A stretch of 64,000 nt of DNA from assembly GCA_030053945.1 (NCBI GenBank), contig JASGCW010000015.1, positions 1 to 64,000 of the forward strand, read 5' to 3'. The translations under genes were made by a program, and so were the position numbers. The notes under the pieces are model-generated. The model did no database searches and was not told the origin of the DNA. It worked only from the letters and a program-made list of their open reading frames with translations. Within the stretch, counting starts at the first letter, position 1. Every line of letters starts with the position of its first letter. The DNA is from Limnohabitans sp. (GTDB lineage: Bacteria; Bacteroidota; Bacteroidia; Flavobacteriales; Flavobacteriaceae). Positions 44,286 to 55,700 of the stretch are shown here, in pieces.

Positions 44286-44984
44286 TTAAAGCATTTTTTC
44301 AATTGAAAAACTTGTTGATGCAGAAGTCCCGGTAGAACCGTAATTCTGGGCTTTAAGCCTTGCAGTTCTGGTGGTATTTGTGGAAAAATAACCCGAGTAA
44401 ATTCTAAATCCATACGAATGTGTAGAGTCTAATTGTAAATAATTAGAAATTCCGTAACTCTCATTTCTTGCCACCGAACCAGTTATGGTAGAGTTGTTAT
44501 TCCCTCTGTGTTTAAAAGTTCTTCTTAAAACCCATTGGTTTATTGTATGATCCCATAAACCAATAAGAATATCTAAATCATCTGTAACACTATCATAGTC
44601 ACCTATATCAAAATCCATAGAAACCTTATAATATCCAGACAAGCTAGGAGTATATCTTCCGGTAGTAGAGTTATATTCAGAAAGAACATCAACTAGTTCG
44701 TTAGATAAAATTATATCCTTAAAACTCTGTTGAGTATCTAAAGGGATATCTGCTGCTAAAAATCCAACAAATCTTGCTCCAGGAGCAGTATTGCTAGAAA
44801 AAGTAGTTACTAAAGTTCCATCGGGTAAAGCAGATACGGGTACTGTCCTGCCTTGCACATTTGATAAATTCCTCACTCTAACATCCCCATTTACATCTAA
44901 TTCTCTTGTAGGTGAAGTAGTTCCTATTCCTACCTGAGCATATGACGCCATAGATAACGTCATAAAAAAATAAAATACTTTCAT
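44286..44984 (-). CDS. Secreted protein with VGIGTTSP-type repeat motif and C-terminal jelly-roll-like region
   Basis: The 232-residue protein has a signal peptide (about 1-16) and then QVGIGTTSPTRELDVNGDVR, a motif widespread in Bacteroidota surface proteins, followed by a linker. The C-terminal part is beta-rich (YYKVSMDFDIGDYD, RRTFKHRGNNNSTITG, YGFRIYSGYFSTNTTRTARL) and resembles a C1q/TNF-like fold. It is a single gene between two gene-poor stretches. Function is unknown; surface adhesion is a guess. Confidence 0.65.
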   Translation of the reverse strand: MKVFYFFMTLSMASYAQVGIGTTSPTRELDVNGDVRVRNLSNVQGRTVPVSALPDGTLVTTFSSNTAPGARFVGFLAADIPLDTQQSFKDIILSNELVDVLSEYNSTTGRYTPSLSGYYKVSMDFDIGDYDSVTDDLDILIGLWDHTINQWVLRRTFKHRGNNNSTITGSVARNESYGISNYLQLDSTHSYGFRIYSGYFSTNTTRTARLKAQNYGSTGTSASTSFSIEKML

Positions 44985-45323
44985 AATTTCAATTTAGTTT
45001 TTTAGTTTCTGTAATTTTTTGCTAACGAATCAAATATAACAAATATTTGAAAATCAACAATGTAGAAAACAAACTACATCAAAAAAGTTAAAAAAATTAT
45101 AGTCAGATGTAACTCAAATTATTTGAAATGCCAATAAATATGGGCTATTAAAGAGATTACGAAAAATTTAGAATATCAACAAAATTTGAGATTATAATAC
45201 AATGATTTACAACAATCTAATAAATTTTCAAGTAAATTTTAGTAGTTTTTAGCCCTTAATCCTTATTTTCGTAGGAAGTTTTCTTAATTAGAAAACGATT
45301 TTGGAAGAAATAAGAATAAAACT
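44985..45323. other. Gene-free stretch upstream of the CtpA-like protease gene
   Basis: The 339 bp are AT-rich with no clear ORF, repeat, RNA gene or terminator. It should hold divergent promoters for the two flanking genes; TATTTTCG near 45266 is a weak match to the -7 consensus of the protease gene. I see nothing else in it. Confidence 0.5.
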
Positions 45324-46961
45324 ATGATTCAATCCATAAAAAAAAGATACCTGCTTCCTGCCATTGCAGGAGGTTTTTTATTTGTAGGTGTTAGTTTTCA
45401 AGAAGATTTTTTTGAAATTGCTAAACAGTTAGAAATCTTCACTACACTTTTCAAAACTGTCAATATGAATTATGTTGACAAAACTAATTCAAGTGAACTG
45501 ATGGATAAAGCCATAAAAAGTATGTTGGCAGAATTAGATCCTTATACCGTTTATTTTAACGAACAAGATGTAGTTCGCTTCAGAATAAATAGTTCTGGAG
45601 AATATACTGGAATAGGCGCGATGATTTCAAGAAAAGAATCAAAACTTACAATAAACGAAGTATATAAAAATTATCCCGCTGATAAAGCAGGGCTAAAACC
45701 GGGTGATGAAATTATCCAAATAGGTGATGTAATTTTAGCAGATTTTAAGGAAGATGCTGGACAACTTCTGAAAGGAGCAAAAAACACAAAAATTGACATC
45801 AAATTTAAACGTCAAGGGGAAACAAAAACAGCACAAATTACTCTTGATGAAGTAGATGTAAAAGCTGTACCTTTTTTTGGAAAAATAGATGATAAAACGG
45901 GTTATATTGTACTTTCTCAATTTAATGCAAAAGCATCTAGTGAAACAAAAGAAGCTTTAGAAAAACTAAAAGACCAAGGAGCCACTCAAATTATTTTAGA
46001 TCTAAGAGGCAATCCTGGTGGACTTTTGCAAGAAGCAGTTAATATCTGTAACCTTTTTGTTCCTGCAAACGAGGTAATTGTTACTACAAAATCTCATATT
46101 GAAAAAAATAATAGTACTTATAAAACTTCAAAACCACCTGTAGATTTAGAAATTCCGTTGGCAATTTTAGTAGATGGAAAAAGTGCATCAGCAAGCGAAA
46201 TTGTTTCAGGAGCTTTACAAGATTTAGATAGAGCCATTATTGTAGGTAATCGCAGTTTTGGAAAGGGACTTGTACAACGTCCTATAGATCTAACTTATGG
46301 TACACAGTTAAAAGTGACTATTTCGCGTTACTATACTCCATCAGGACGATGCATTCAGGCACTTAATTATGCTAAAAAAGATGCTTCTGGAAAAGCTACA
46401 AGAACAGATTCTAAAGATTACAATGCTTTTAAAACCAAAAATGGAAGAACAGTTTATGATGGCGGTGGTATTCAACCTGATGTTGAATTAACAGAATCAA
46501 AGTCTAGCCCTATTGCTGAAGCATTAGTAAAAAAAGATGTTATCTTCAATTATGTAACGCAATATTACTATAAACATCAAACTCTTGGTGATAAAATTCC
46601 AGAATTATCAGATACAGATTTTAATGATTTTAAAACATTCTTAAAAGCACAGAAATTTTCATTTGATACAAAAACAGAACTAATGCTTAAGCAAGTAATG
46701 GAAGAAGCTAAAAAGGAAAAAATAGATGCTTCTATCAAAACACAATATGATATGCTTATGACATCAGTACAGAATTCGGAAGAATTGGAATTAAATAAAA
46801 ATAAAAACGAAATATTAAATTTAATTCGTGATGAAATCATAAAAAGGTTTCAATATAAAGAAGGTTTATATGCCTTTTATGCTAAAAATAATACAGAGGT
46901 AAAAAAAGCCACTCAACTGTTATCAAACCAAGTGGAATATAACAAAATTTTAAAAAAATAG
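45324..46961 (+). CDS. C-terminal processing peptidase, S41 family (CtpA/Prc-like)
   Basis: The 545-residue protein is a PDZ-containing serine protease of the periplasm. It has an N-terminal hydrophobic signal (about 8-24), a helical region, a PDZ domain (about 90-170: GIGAMISRKESKLTINEVY, DKAGLKPGDEIIQIGD) and the S41 catalytic domain with DLRGNPGG (226-233), GKSASASEIVSGAL (catalytic Ser in SASASEI, 287-293) and GNRSFGKGLVQ (catalytic Lys314). A C-terminal helical region extends to residue 545. The following OmpA gene starts one base after the stop. Confidence 0.93.
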   Translation: MIQSIKKRYLLPAIAGGFLFVGVSFQEDFFEIAKQLEIFTTLFKTVNMNYVDKTNSSELMDKAIKSMLAELDPYTVYFNEQDVVRFRINSSGEYTGIGAMISRKESKLTINEVYKNYPADKAGLKPGDEIIQIGDVILADFKEDAGQLLKGAKNTKIDIKFKRQGETKTAQITLDEVDVKAVPFFGKIDDKTGYIVLSQFNAKASSETKEALEKLKDQGATQIILDLRGNPGGLLQEAVNICNLFVPANEVIVTTKSHIEKNNSTYKTSKPPVDLEIPLAILVDGKSASASEIVSGALQDLDRAIIVGNRSFGKGLVQRPIDLTYGTQLKVTISRYYTPSGRCIQALNYAKKDASGKATRTDSKDYNAFKTKNGRTVYDGGGIQPDVELTESKSSPIAEALVKKDVIFNYVTQYYYKHQTLGDKIPELSDTDFNDFKTFLKAQKFSFDTKTELMLKQVMEEAKKEKIDASIKTQYDMLMTSVQNSEELELNKNKNEILNLIRDEIIKRFQYKEGLYAFYAKNNTEVKKATQLLSNQVEYNKILKK

Positions 46962-46962
46962 T

Positions 46963-47781
46963 ATGTATAAATTTTGGTTTTCCTGTTTATTGGGAATAAT
47001 ATCACTCAATATTTACTCACAAGATGAAGTAGTTCATTCCATTTATTTTGAATTTGATAAATACAATCTCAACGAGAAACAGGCTCAAGAAACCATCCAA
47101 TTTATCAAAAAAATAGATTCTACAAGAATACAAACGGTACAAATTTATGGGTACTGTGATGATAGAGGTAAAGACGCTTATAACTTTAAACTATCTACAA
47201 ATAGAGCAAACACCATAAAAAACAAATTGATTGCTAATGGGATAACCAACAAAATCATCATTAGTATTGAAGGAAAAGGAAAAATTATGATTGATGATGA
47301 TGTACTAGATAATATTCCGGAAATCCGATCTAAAAACCGAAGAGTAGATGTGGTTTTAAATTTAAAACCACTACCTAAAATTGAACTTCCGGGAGTTTAT
47401 AAGACCTTAAAAAAAAATATGGTCATAGGTGATCGTATTTATCTAGAAAATTTACTTTTTGATAGAGGTAGTAGCATTCTCCTACCTGCATCTAAAAAAG
47501 AGCTTGAAAAAGTTATTAAAGAACTGCAAAAATATAAAAACTTACAATTTGAAATACAAGGTCATGTTTGTTGTACACCTCCATTTCAAAAAGAAGCTAT
47601 AGATAGAGGAACTAAAAAAAGAGAATTATCTGTAAATAGAGCAAAGGCTGTTTATGATTATCTCGTTTCTAGAAAAATTGACAAAGCAAGAATGACTTTT
47701 AAAGGCTATGGTAATACAAAATCTCTTGGGAAAGAACCTCAATATGATCGCCGAGTAGAACTTTTAATCACTAAAAACTAA
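46963..47781 (+). CDS. Protein with two tandem OmpA-like domains
   Basis: The 272-residue protein has a signal peptide (about 1-18, ending NIYSQ). It contains two OmpA-like peptidoglycan-binding units: about 22-132 (YFEFDKYNLNEKQAQE, then QIYGYCDDRGKDAYNFKLS and NRANTIKNKL) and about 150-272 (LLFDRGSSILLPASKKEL, IQGHVCCTPP, SVNRAKAVYDYL). It lacks the N-terminal barrel of classical OmpA. It starts one base after the protease gene, so the two are likely co-transcribed, both acting at the cell wall. Confidence 0.85.
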   Translation: MYKFWFSCLLGIISLNIYSQDEVVHSIYFEFDKYNLNEKQAQETIQFIKKIDSTRIQTVQIYGYCDDRGKDAYNFKLSTNRANTIKNKLIANGITNKIIISIEGKGKIMIDDDVLDNIPEIRSKNRRVDVVLNLKPLPKIELPGVYKTLKKNMVIGDRIYLENLLFDRGSSILLPASKKELEKVIKELQKYKNLQFEIQGHVCCTPPFQKEAIDRGTKKRELSVNRAKAVYDYLVSRKIDKARMTFKGYGNTKSLGKEPQYDRRVELLITKN

Positions 47782-48224
47782 TTTCGTTTCATTTGGATAT
47801 GTGGAATATCGTCTTCCAAATACATATCTGAAGTTTGAACAAAACCGTGGCTCTCGTAGAACTTTTTTAAGTATTGTTGTGCTGAAATTGTAATCTTAGT
47901 AGTTGCATACTCCTTTACTACGGTCTCAATTGCAATTTTCATTAAATCATGGCCTAGTTTTCTATCTCTATATCTGGGAGAAACAACTACTCTTCCTATT
48001 GAACTCTCGTCAAAATAATATCCTGCATCAAATAAACGACAATAAGTAGCCAAATCATTATTTAAAAAGCCTAAAACGTGAATAGCTTTAGAATCCTTGT
48101 TATCTATGTCTTGATAAACACAGTTTTGCTCCACTACAAAGACTTCCGAACGAAGTTTTAGAATTTCATACAACTCTAATGTAGAAAGTTCGTTAAATCG
48201 CTTTATTTTGAATTGAATATTCAT
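47778..48224 (-). CDS. GNAT family N-acetyltransferase (ElaA-like)
   Basis: The 148-residue protein has the ElaA-type GNAT pattern: LYEILKLRSEVFVVEQNCVYQDID at the start (quoted here as LRSEVFVVEQ), RVVVSPRYRDRKLGHDLM (acetyl-CoA-binding R/QxxGxG-like), and AQQYLKKFYESHGF. The substrate is unknown. It is convergent with the OmpA gene (four-base overlap at 47778-47781) and follows a terminator on the minus strand. Confidence 0.88.
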   Translation of the reverse strand: MNIQFKIKRFNELSTLELYEILKLRSEVFVVEQNCVYQDIDNKDSKAIHVLGFLNNDLATYCRLFDAGYYFDESSIGRVVVSPRYRDRKLGHDLMKIAIETVVKEYATTKITISAQQYLKKFYESHGFVQTSDMYLEDDIPHIQMKRN

Positions 48225-48251
48225 TTTTTATAATCTTTAAAAAACAAATAT

Positions 48252-48282
48252 AAAAAAAGGGAAGTTAAACTTCCCTTTTTTT
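48252..48282. terminator. Bidirectional-looking hairpin terminator
   Basis: gggaag (48259-48264) and cttccc (48270-48275) form a stem with a five-base loop, flanked by an A7 run on the left and a T7 run on the right. It lies directly after the MltD-like gene on the minus strand and upstream of the acetyltransferase gene. Confidence 0.85.
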
Positions 48283-50407
48283 ATATTTTCAATTTCATTC
48301 CTGGTTTCAAATCGTCTTCTTTAATATTATTCTTCTTTTTTAACTCAGCAACCGTAGTATGATGCTTTTGAGAAATTTTAAATAAAGAATCTCCTTTTTG
48401 AACTATATATAAATGAAAATCTTCAGATTTTATTTTAGTTTTTGCTTTCTCTACAACAACTTCAGTTGCTTTTTCAATAATCAGTTTATCCCCTATTTTT
48501 ATATTAGTTGTTGTTAGATTATTCCAATTAAGAATATCTTCAACTTTTACTCCATTAACTTTTGCAATTTGAAAAATATTTTCACCTTTTTTTACAATAT
48601 AAATATTATCTGCAAGAGCTTCTTTTGTTTCTTCCGCTACTACCACAACATCAGGTACTGAATTCAAATCTGCATTAGGAGACAATTTTAGCTTGTCACC
48701 TAACTTTATTTTACCATCATTAAGATTGTTCCATTTCTTCAAATCTGATACATACAATCTATTTTCTTTAGCAATACTTGTTAATGTTTCCCCCTCGCCT
48801 ACAATATGCACTTTGGACTTTTCAACAACAACTGTTTCAGTCTTGCTTTCTTTACCTTTCTTTACTTCTTTTTTTACAGAAGATTTAGAATCTAAATCTG
48901 CAACAACTATTTCAGTTTTAACTGTATTATCTTTTGTCAAATCTAAATCTGTCTTAGATTTTTTAACTTTTTCAACTACCGCAATTTTATCTTCAATTAC
49001 AATTTTAAGTCTCTTGCCTTTTTGAACTTTAGTGCCTCTCAAATGATTCCATTTTTTTAAATCAACAACAGAAACATTATATTTCTCTGCAATATCACCT
49101 AAGTTATCCCCTCTTCTTACAGTATAAAATTTTGTTTTCTCAATATTTTTAAAAACTTTTTTTGTTTCTATTTCGATATTCTCTTCTGTTGAAGTTTTAG
49201 TTTCTGAACTATTAATTGATGCAATCGCTGTAGTAGTAGTATCTCGAACTATAACTTTTCTTTTACGTGTAGGTGTAGTATATTTCTCTCTATGCTTTTC
49301 CTCATAATCAACATAAGCATACATCTTATCCTCATTAGAAGCAAAAACAGCTATTTTCTTCTTCGGCAAACATATGTAATGTGTTCTTCCAGTAACATAA
49401 GGTACAACGTTTGTTTTATAAGCAGGATTCAAAAACTCTATGTCAGAAATAGGTATATCGAGCAAATTAGCTAATTGCTTAAATGACATTTTTCTCTTAA
49501 CTGCAATCGTATCTGTAGCAAAATGATTTACAACAGGCTTAACAGGAACGATTCCATGTTCTTTGTGATACTCAAAAATATACATAGTTGCCAAGAAAGC
49601 AGGAACATAACTTTGGGTTTCACGTGGCAAGTACTTTTTAACATTCCAGAAATTTTGATGCCCTCCTGAACGGCGTATTGCTTTTGACACATTTCCTGCG
49701 CCTGAGTTATAAGAAGCAAGCACCATTTCCCAATCTCCAAATATTTTATACATTCCTTCCATATAACGAGCTGCGGCATCTGATGCTTTGTAAGTATCTT
49801 TACGCTCATCTATATAAGAATCTATTTTTAAACCATATTGCTTACCTGTTTCATACATAAACTGCCATAAACCTGTTGCACCAACTCTTGAAACAGCACT
49901 TGAACGTAAGGCAGATTCTACTATGGCTAAATATTTTATCTCTAGAGGAACATTGTATCTGGCCATAGCTTCCTCAAATAAAGGAAAATAATACTGAGAT
50001 AATCCCATCAATCGTTCATATGAACGCTTTCTATTTTTAAGAAAATTCTTTACTAAATTTTCTAACTGGGGATTATAATCAATATTAAAAGGCGATTTTT
50101 CATCCATTAAGCGTAGTCTTTCTTTAAAGACATCTGTTGGCAGGTCAAAGTCTACAGGCTTATCTAAATCCAAATTTTTTATATCAGAAACAATACCATC
50201 AAAAATATCCTGAGTATTAGACAATTCTTTTATGTATTGATTGTCTATACAATCAGAAGTTTCATCTATAACATAAGTATTCTTTAAAGAATCTAAAAAA
50301 GATAATTTTATGACAGGCTTAATTATTGAATCTTGCGCTTTATTTTGTGCAAGAACAGTTGAGGCTGTCAAAAAAAGTAGGATTAAGGTTAAGCTTTTCT
50401 TTATCAT
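48281..50407 (-). CDS. Membrane-bound lytic transglycosylase, MltD-like, with four LysM domains
   Basis: The protein cleaves glycan strands of peptidoglycan in the periplasm. From the ATG at 50407 (708 residues) it begins with a clean signal peptide (MIKKSLTLILLFL to VLAQ); the longer ATG at 50437 adds ten polar residues ahead of it. An SLT domain follows with the catalytic-type motif YLAIVESALRSSAVSRVGAT and GLWQFM, then AASYNSG-like LASYNSGAGNV. Four LysM repeats follow (YTVRRGDNLGDIAEKYNVS, HIVGEGETLTSIAKENRL, YIVKKGENIFQIAKVNGV, YIVQKGDSLFKISQKHHT). pgk is upstream. Confidence 0.92.
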   Translation of the reverse strand: MIKKSLTLILLFLTASTVLAQNKAQDSIIKPVIKLSFLDSLKNTYVIDETSDCIDNQYIKELSNTQDIFDGIVSDIKNLDLDKPVDFDLPTDVFKERLRLMDEKSPFNIDYNPQLENLVKNFLKNRKRSYERLMGLSQYYFPLFEEAMARYNVPLEIKYLAIVESALRSSAVSRVGATGLWQFMYETGKQYGLKIDSYIDERKDTYKASDAAARYMEGMYKIFGDWEMVLASYNSGAGNVSKAIRRSGGHQNFWNVKKYLPRETQSYVPAFLATMYIFEYHKEHGIVPVKPVVNHFATDTIAVKRKMSFKQLANLLDIPISDIEFLNPAYKTNVVPYVTGRTHYICLPKKKIAVFASNEDKMYAYVDYEEKHREKYTTPTRKRKVIVRDTTTTAIASINSSETKTSTEENIEIETKKVFKNIEKTKFYTVRRGDNLGDIAEKYNVSVVDLKKWNHLRGTKVQKGKRLKIVIEDKIAVVEKVKKSKTDLDLTKDNTVKTEIVVADLDSKSSVKKEVKKGKESKTETVVVEKSKVHIVGEGETLTSIAKENRLYVSDLKKWNNLNDGKIKLGDKLKLSPNADLNSVPDVVVVAEETKEALADNIYIVKKGENIFQIAKVNGVKVEDILNWNNLTTTNIKIGDKLIIEKATEVVVEKAKTKIKSEDFHLYIVQKGDSLFKISQKHHTTVAELKKKNNIKEDDLKPGMKLKI

Positions 50408-50515
50408 ATTTCTTGTTACAATATCGTTATAATTCAATACTTTATGTTTTGCAGGGCTACAAACATAAAGTGTTAAAACGAAAAATAATAATATAAATTG
50501 TTAAAATTCAATTAT

Positions 50516-51703
50516 TTAACTTAAAATAGCAGCTATTCCAGGCAAAGTTTGTCCTTCTAACATCTCTAACATAGCACCACCACCAGTAGATACATAACTC
50601 ATTTTAGGCTCGAATCCGAATTGTTTTACAGCTGCAACACTGTCACCGCCACCAACAAGTGAAAACGCTCCGTTCTCAGTCGCTTGGGCAATAAAATTTC
50701 CAAGTTGGATTGTACCTTCGGCAAAATTTGACATTTCAAAAACTCCTAGTGGTCCATTCCATAATATAGTTTTAGATGCTAATATGACATCTTTAATTTC
50801 TTCTAAAGACTTTGGACCAGCATCTAAACCTTGCCAACCTGCAGGGATTTCTTTAACATCACAAATTTGTTTCTCAGCATCATTTGAAAAAGAATTAGCA
50901 GCTACTACATCTACAGGTAAATGCACTTTTACATTTTTCTCTTTGGCTTTAGCTAATATTTCTAATGCTAAATCCAACTTATCATCTTCGCAAAGTGAAT
51001 TACCTATATTACCCCCCATAGCTTTAATGAAGGTAAAAGTCATTCCACCACCGATAATCATATGATCAATCTTGTCTAATATATTTTCAATTACCGTAAT
51101 TTTAGAAGAAACTTTACTACCCCCTAAAACAGCTGTAACTGGTTTTACAGAGTTATTAAGTACTTTATTAAGACTTTCTATTTCTTTTGCCAAAAGTGCT
51201 CCAAAACATTTTTTGTTTTCAAAGAATTGGGCAATAATAGTAGTTGATGCATGTGCTCTGTGTGCAGTACCAAAAGCGTCATTTACATAAATATCACCTA
51301 GTTTGGCTAATTTTTTTGAAAATTCTACATCGCCGGCTTCTTCCTCTTTATAAAATCTAAGATTTTCTAATAACAATACATCACCTTCTTTCAAGTTTGC
51401 TGAAGCAGTCTCAGCAACTTCACCTATACAATCTGAAGCAAACTGTACTGTAACACCTAATACCTCAGAAACTTTTGAAACAATATGCTTCAATGAAAAC
51501 TCTTCTTGTATTCCTTTAGGTCTGCCTAAATGAGACATAAGAATTACGCTACCACCATCATTTAAAATTTTCTCAATTGTTGGCTTTGCTGCTTCAATTC
51601 TTGTTGTATCAGTTACATTAAAATTATCATCTAAAGGAACGTTAAAATCAACTCTTATTATGGCTTTTTTACTCTTAAAATTAAAATCTTGAATTGTTTT
51701 CAT
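50516..51703 (-). CDS. pgk: Phosphoglycerate kinase
   Basis: Pgk makes ATP from 1,3-bisphosphoglycerate in glycolysis. The 395-residue length is standard. It begins [15 protein letters not shown], has [43 protein letters not shown] and the C-terminal [12 protein letters not shown] plus [10 protein letters not shown]. It starts 18 bases after the SprF gene stop, so a housekeeping glycolytic gene may be read through from a surface-protein operon. Confidence 0.96.
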   Translation of the reverse strand: MKTIQDFNFKSKKAIIRVDFNVPLDDNFNVTDTTRIEAAKPTIEKILNDGGSVILMSHLGRPKGIQEEFSLKHIVSKVSEVLGVTVQFASDCIGEVAETASANLKEGDVLLLENLRFYKEEEAGDVEFSKKLAKLGDIYVNDAFGTAHRAHASTTIIAQFFENKKCFGALLAKEIESLNKVLNNSVKPVTAVLGGSKVSSKITVIENILDKIDHMIIGGGMTFTFIKAMGGNIGNSLCEDDKLDLALEILAKAKEKNVKVHLPVDVVAANSFSNDAEKQICDVKEIPAGWQGLDAGPKSLEEIKDVILASKTILWNGPLGVFEMSNFAEGTIQLGNFIAQATENGAFSLVGGGDSVAAVKQFGFEPKMSYVSTGGGAMLEMLEGQTLPGIAAILS

Positions 51704-51721
51704 TATGGCATTAAAATAGTA

Positions 51722-52705
51722 TTAATCATCAGCAGTATTTGCTTGTGTACATGGGCAGTTACTTAATCCTTGGAAGAAATCCCAACCTAAAGTTATCATA
51801 TGTGTACCTGAATTGTAAGAAGCTAACTCGTTAAGTGTAATCTGATAAGAATATCCTAAATAGAATCCACCTTTTTTTAACCCAACCATAGGACCTAAAG
51901 TTAATGGTCTTAAAGGTTGATCATTTAAAAATCTATAAGTAGCACCTAACCAAGCATAACCTGTTCTTTGACTGTCGAAATATCTCATTTTGATGTTTAA
52001 ATCAGTACTTGAACGACCATCACTTTGAAAATATTGAAAAAAAGCTGAAGGTTCAAATTCAAGTCTATTTTGTTTATTACTTCTAAAGGTATAACCAGTA
52101 TATACTTGAAAATTTCGTAACAACTTAGGTTCTGCAAAAGTAAATTTCTTAGTATCTTTATTCAGAATATTACTAACGTTGAATGCTAAATAATAGTTAG
52201 ATTTACGATATAAAATACCTGCATCAAAGTTATTATTTGAAGTATATCTATCGTTAACAATTCTAGGATCAATAACATTAAATTCTCCTGTTTCTATTCT
52301 AAAATTATTGAAGTTGTAGGAAAGACCAAAAGACAAATATTGTTTAGATGGATAATCTAAAGTAATATGATGCGCAAAAGTTATTTTTCCTCCTGCTTGT
52401 CTAGTATATCCATTCTTATCATTATAAACAGATAAACCTAAACCAGATTGCTGAAAAACTCTAAAATCAGCATATAAAGCTTGATTTTGAGGGGCATCCT
52501 TAATTCCTATCCACTGGGCAAAGCCGTTCAATCTAAGGCGAACATTATCGCCAATACCTGCATAAACAGGAGAAATTACAAATGGATTATCTGCTAAATA
52601 TTGGGTAGCCACAGGAACATTTAGTTCCTGTGCAAAATTCACATTGCCAATTAATAAAACAATCGCTAAGATGAATTTGTTAATGCTAAGTTTTGTAAAT
52701 CTCAT
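51722..52705 (-). CDS. PorP/SprF family type IX secretion-associated outer membrane protein
   Basis: The 327-residue protein has a signal peptide (about 1-25, ending NVNFAQ) and the family start VPVATQYLADNPFVISPVYAGIG. It is a predicted outer-membrane beta-barrel with many alternating aromatic strands (LSFGLSYNFNNF, RKSNYYLAFNVSNIL, LGPMVGLKKGGFYLGYSYQ). SprF-type proteins are needed to export or attach the giant SprB-type adhesin encoded beside them, matching this location 17 bases after the 3314-residue gene. This copy is tied to it by position. Confidence 0.9.
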   Translation of the reverse strand: MRFTKLSINKFILAIVLLIGNVNFAQELNVPVATQYLADNPFVISPVYAGIGDNVRLRLNGFAQWIGIKDAPQNQALYADFRVFQQSGLGLSVYNDKNGYTRQAGGKITFAHHITLDYPSKQYLSFGLSYNFNNFRIETGEFNVIDPRIVNDRYTSNNNFDAGILYRKSNYYLAFNVSNILNKDTKKFTFAEPKLLRNFQVYTGYTFRSNKQNRLEFEPSAFFQYFQSDGRSSTDLNIKMRYFDSQRTGYAWLGATYRFLNDQPLRPLTLGPMVGLKKGGFYLGYSYQITLNELASYNSGTHMITLGWDFFQGLSNCPCTQANTADD

Positions 52706-52722
52706 AGTTCTTGAATTATAAA

Positions 52723-55700
52723 TTATCTATACAACGTAAAATGTCCAACTAATTCATCGGCATTTTTCTCATCCACTCTAATCACATACCAGTAATCTCC
52801 AGAAGGTAAATCTGAACCATTATATTTACCATCCCATTTTTGGTCTTTATTTAATCTTGCTACTTCTCTACCATAACGATCATAGATAATAGTAACAATT
52901 TTAGGATAGTTCTCTATACATCCTGGTGCCCATTCGTCGTTATTGCCATCAGCATTAGGAGTAAATACGTTAGGTACACAAATAGGAACAAATACTGCCT
53001 GAATACTATTTGTAGCTGTACAACCACTACTATCTGTCACAACAACAATATACGTTGCAGTATGATCGTAAATAAATACTGGATCATTACCATTGTCAAA
53101 CGGAGGATAAGGATCGCTAGGATCATCAAATGTGTAATGATAATCTGGTATACCTCCTGTAACAACCGCTGTAAGTTTATTCAAACCTGTTTTTTGCAAT
53201 ATTACATTCATTGGAGATACATTGTTAACTGTAAATGGATTAGGTGTAGCTTGTTTTATACAACCTTTAGGACTCTTCACAGTAATTATATGATTTCCTG
53301 GTGATACCGTTGTCATTACAGATGCAGCCTGGAATGGAAGAGCATCTAACGAGAAGGTGTAACCAGTCGTGTTAGGATTTGGATAAGGAACTAATGTTCC
53401 ATTAACATTATCAAATACCTCTACTTTCACAGAAGGTCTATTGTTAATACAAGGATACGTCACCACAACTTGAGGTGTGAACTTATCACCATCAACAATT
53501 TCAAAATCTTTTTGAGATTTACATATATCTGAAATTACATTACCTTGACCATCAACATCCGTAACAGAATCATATACCGTGATGATATAATTTCCAGCTG
53601 CTAAATTACCAAACAATGTCGAATTAGCACTTCCAGTTAATTGATTTGTTTGTACAACTGTTGTACCTAGCGAACAAACAACTTTGTAAGGAGGAACACC
53701 ACCTGCTATATTTTCTATAAGAACAGATCCTAAACCACCTGCGCATTGCGGGCTGATGATACTAGCAGTAGGAATATCAAAAGTTATAGGTCTTGGTTCT
53801 TTAACCTCAATCTCGTTTATCAATGCATCTGTTGGATCATCCGCAAATTGATGACAACCTGCCGCATCTTGAACTAAAACTTTGTAAATACCAGCATCTA
53901 AATTAGATATTGTATAGGTAGTTGGGTCTGTTGCATTACGCGGTATTGTATAGAACTGACTCATATTAGGTGAAATAGCAAATTGATAATCACCTATACC
54001 TCCGCTAATAGTAAGAATAATTTTTCCACTATGGTCACTATTACATAATAATGCTTTACCAACTCCTCTAACAATTAATGGAGGATTTTCCTTAATTACT
54101 GCAGGGGCTGTGGCAATACAAATTCCATTACTAATTACTCTTACTCTATAAGTAATACCAGCTGTTGAACCAGGTAATCCAGTAAAATAACCTGGAGTAG
54201 GTTGTGCTGGTGCAGGGGTTATTAAAGTACCAGAAGCATTTAATAACTCATATACATAGTTAGATAAACCACCTGTTGCAGTAGCGCGAATTGTTCCAGA
54301 TTGATCACCTCCACAAAGAACATCTTGAGTTGAGATTGATGAAATTGATAATGGTGTTACATCATCTATTCTAACCTCATTTGAAATTAAACTGATACAT
54401 CCATTAGCATCTTTAACATAATATGTATAAACACCTGAAGCTGTAACAGGAATAATTACTGATGGGTTGAAGGTCGTAGCTGAATATGGTCCAGCGAAAT
54501 TCACACTATATGTATAAGGTGGTGTACCTCCTGAAGCGGTCAGTTGCAGATTAGCAGCCGTAAGTGTACATGTACTTGGTCCAGATGAAGCTAGAGATGC
54601 AACAACTCTAGTTGGTTCAAAAATATCAGCACTTCTTTCCGCTTTACAGTTAAATCCATCTAAAACTTCAACTCTATAATTTCCTGCTGGTAAATCATTA
54701 ATGACTGTTGTAGCACCCGTTGGTATAGGCGTAAAAGGACCAGAATGAGAACCTGAAGGGCTAGGATTAGATGAATGTAAAATATAACCATAATTACTTC
54801 CTTGACCACCTGTTGGATAGGTAAAACTTATAGTGCCTTTATCATTGTTACAAGGTACCGTCTGAGTTACTGGAGTCAAATTAAAACTAATAGGATTAGG
54901 TGCAACAATTTGTATAGTTGCAGTTTTCTGACATCCTTTAGCATCTGTAACTGTTATAGTATAATTTCCAGAACCTAAACCAGTAAATACGCCTGGTGAT
55001 GGTTGTGTAGCAGCAGGTACAATTGTATAGGTATAACTTGAAGACCATCCACCTGTAGCTGTGGCAGTAATCACACCCGAATTAGCTACACAAGTAAGTG
55101 GTGCAGTAATTCTAGCGTCTAATATTAAATCCGCTGAAGGCCCTTCGATAGTGACAACATTTGACTCTTTTGTACAGAAAGGAGTAGCCGTTTCAGTAAT
55201 TGTAACCTTATAAATACCAGCCGCTAAACCAGTAATAACCAACGGATTAGTAGAAGTATTACCTGCTAGTAATCCTGTCACTGGAAGTCCTGTAGTTACA
55301 TTGAAAACTTGATAATTGTATGGTCCAGTATAACCTGAAACATTTACACTAATTACGCCATCAGTAGCACCAAAACATACAAAAGGTTTAGTTGCAGTTG
55401 CCACCACATCTATTAAATTAAATGCTGCGATATTATAAAGTGGTAAATTGAAATAACAATTAGTAACAGTATCTGTAACTCTAAACTGGTAAGAGCCAGG
55501 TGCAGAAATTGTAAATTGATTTGTACCAGGGCCAGCAGTTACACCTGTCATACCTGTTGGCACTACAGAGTAAGCATATGAACCTGAACCTCCACTAGCT
55601 GTGATTGTATATATAGCGTTGCTAGCACAAGTTAAAGGAGTAGCCGTAAACGTAGCACTTAGTGGTGTATAAGCAGGTACTATAATAACTTTACTGTCTA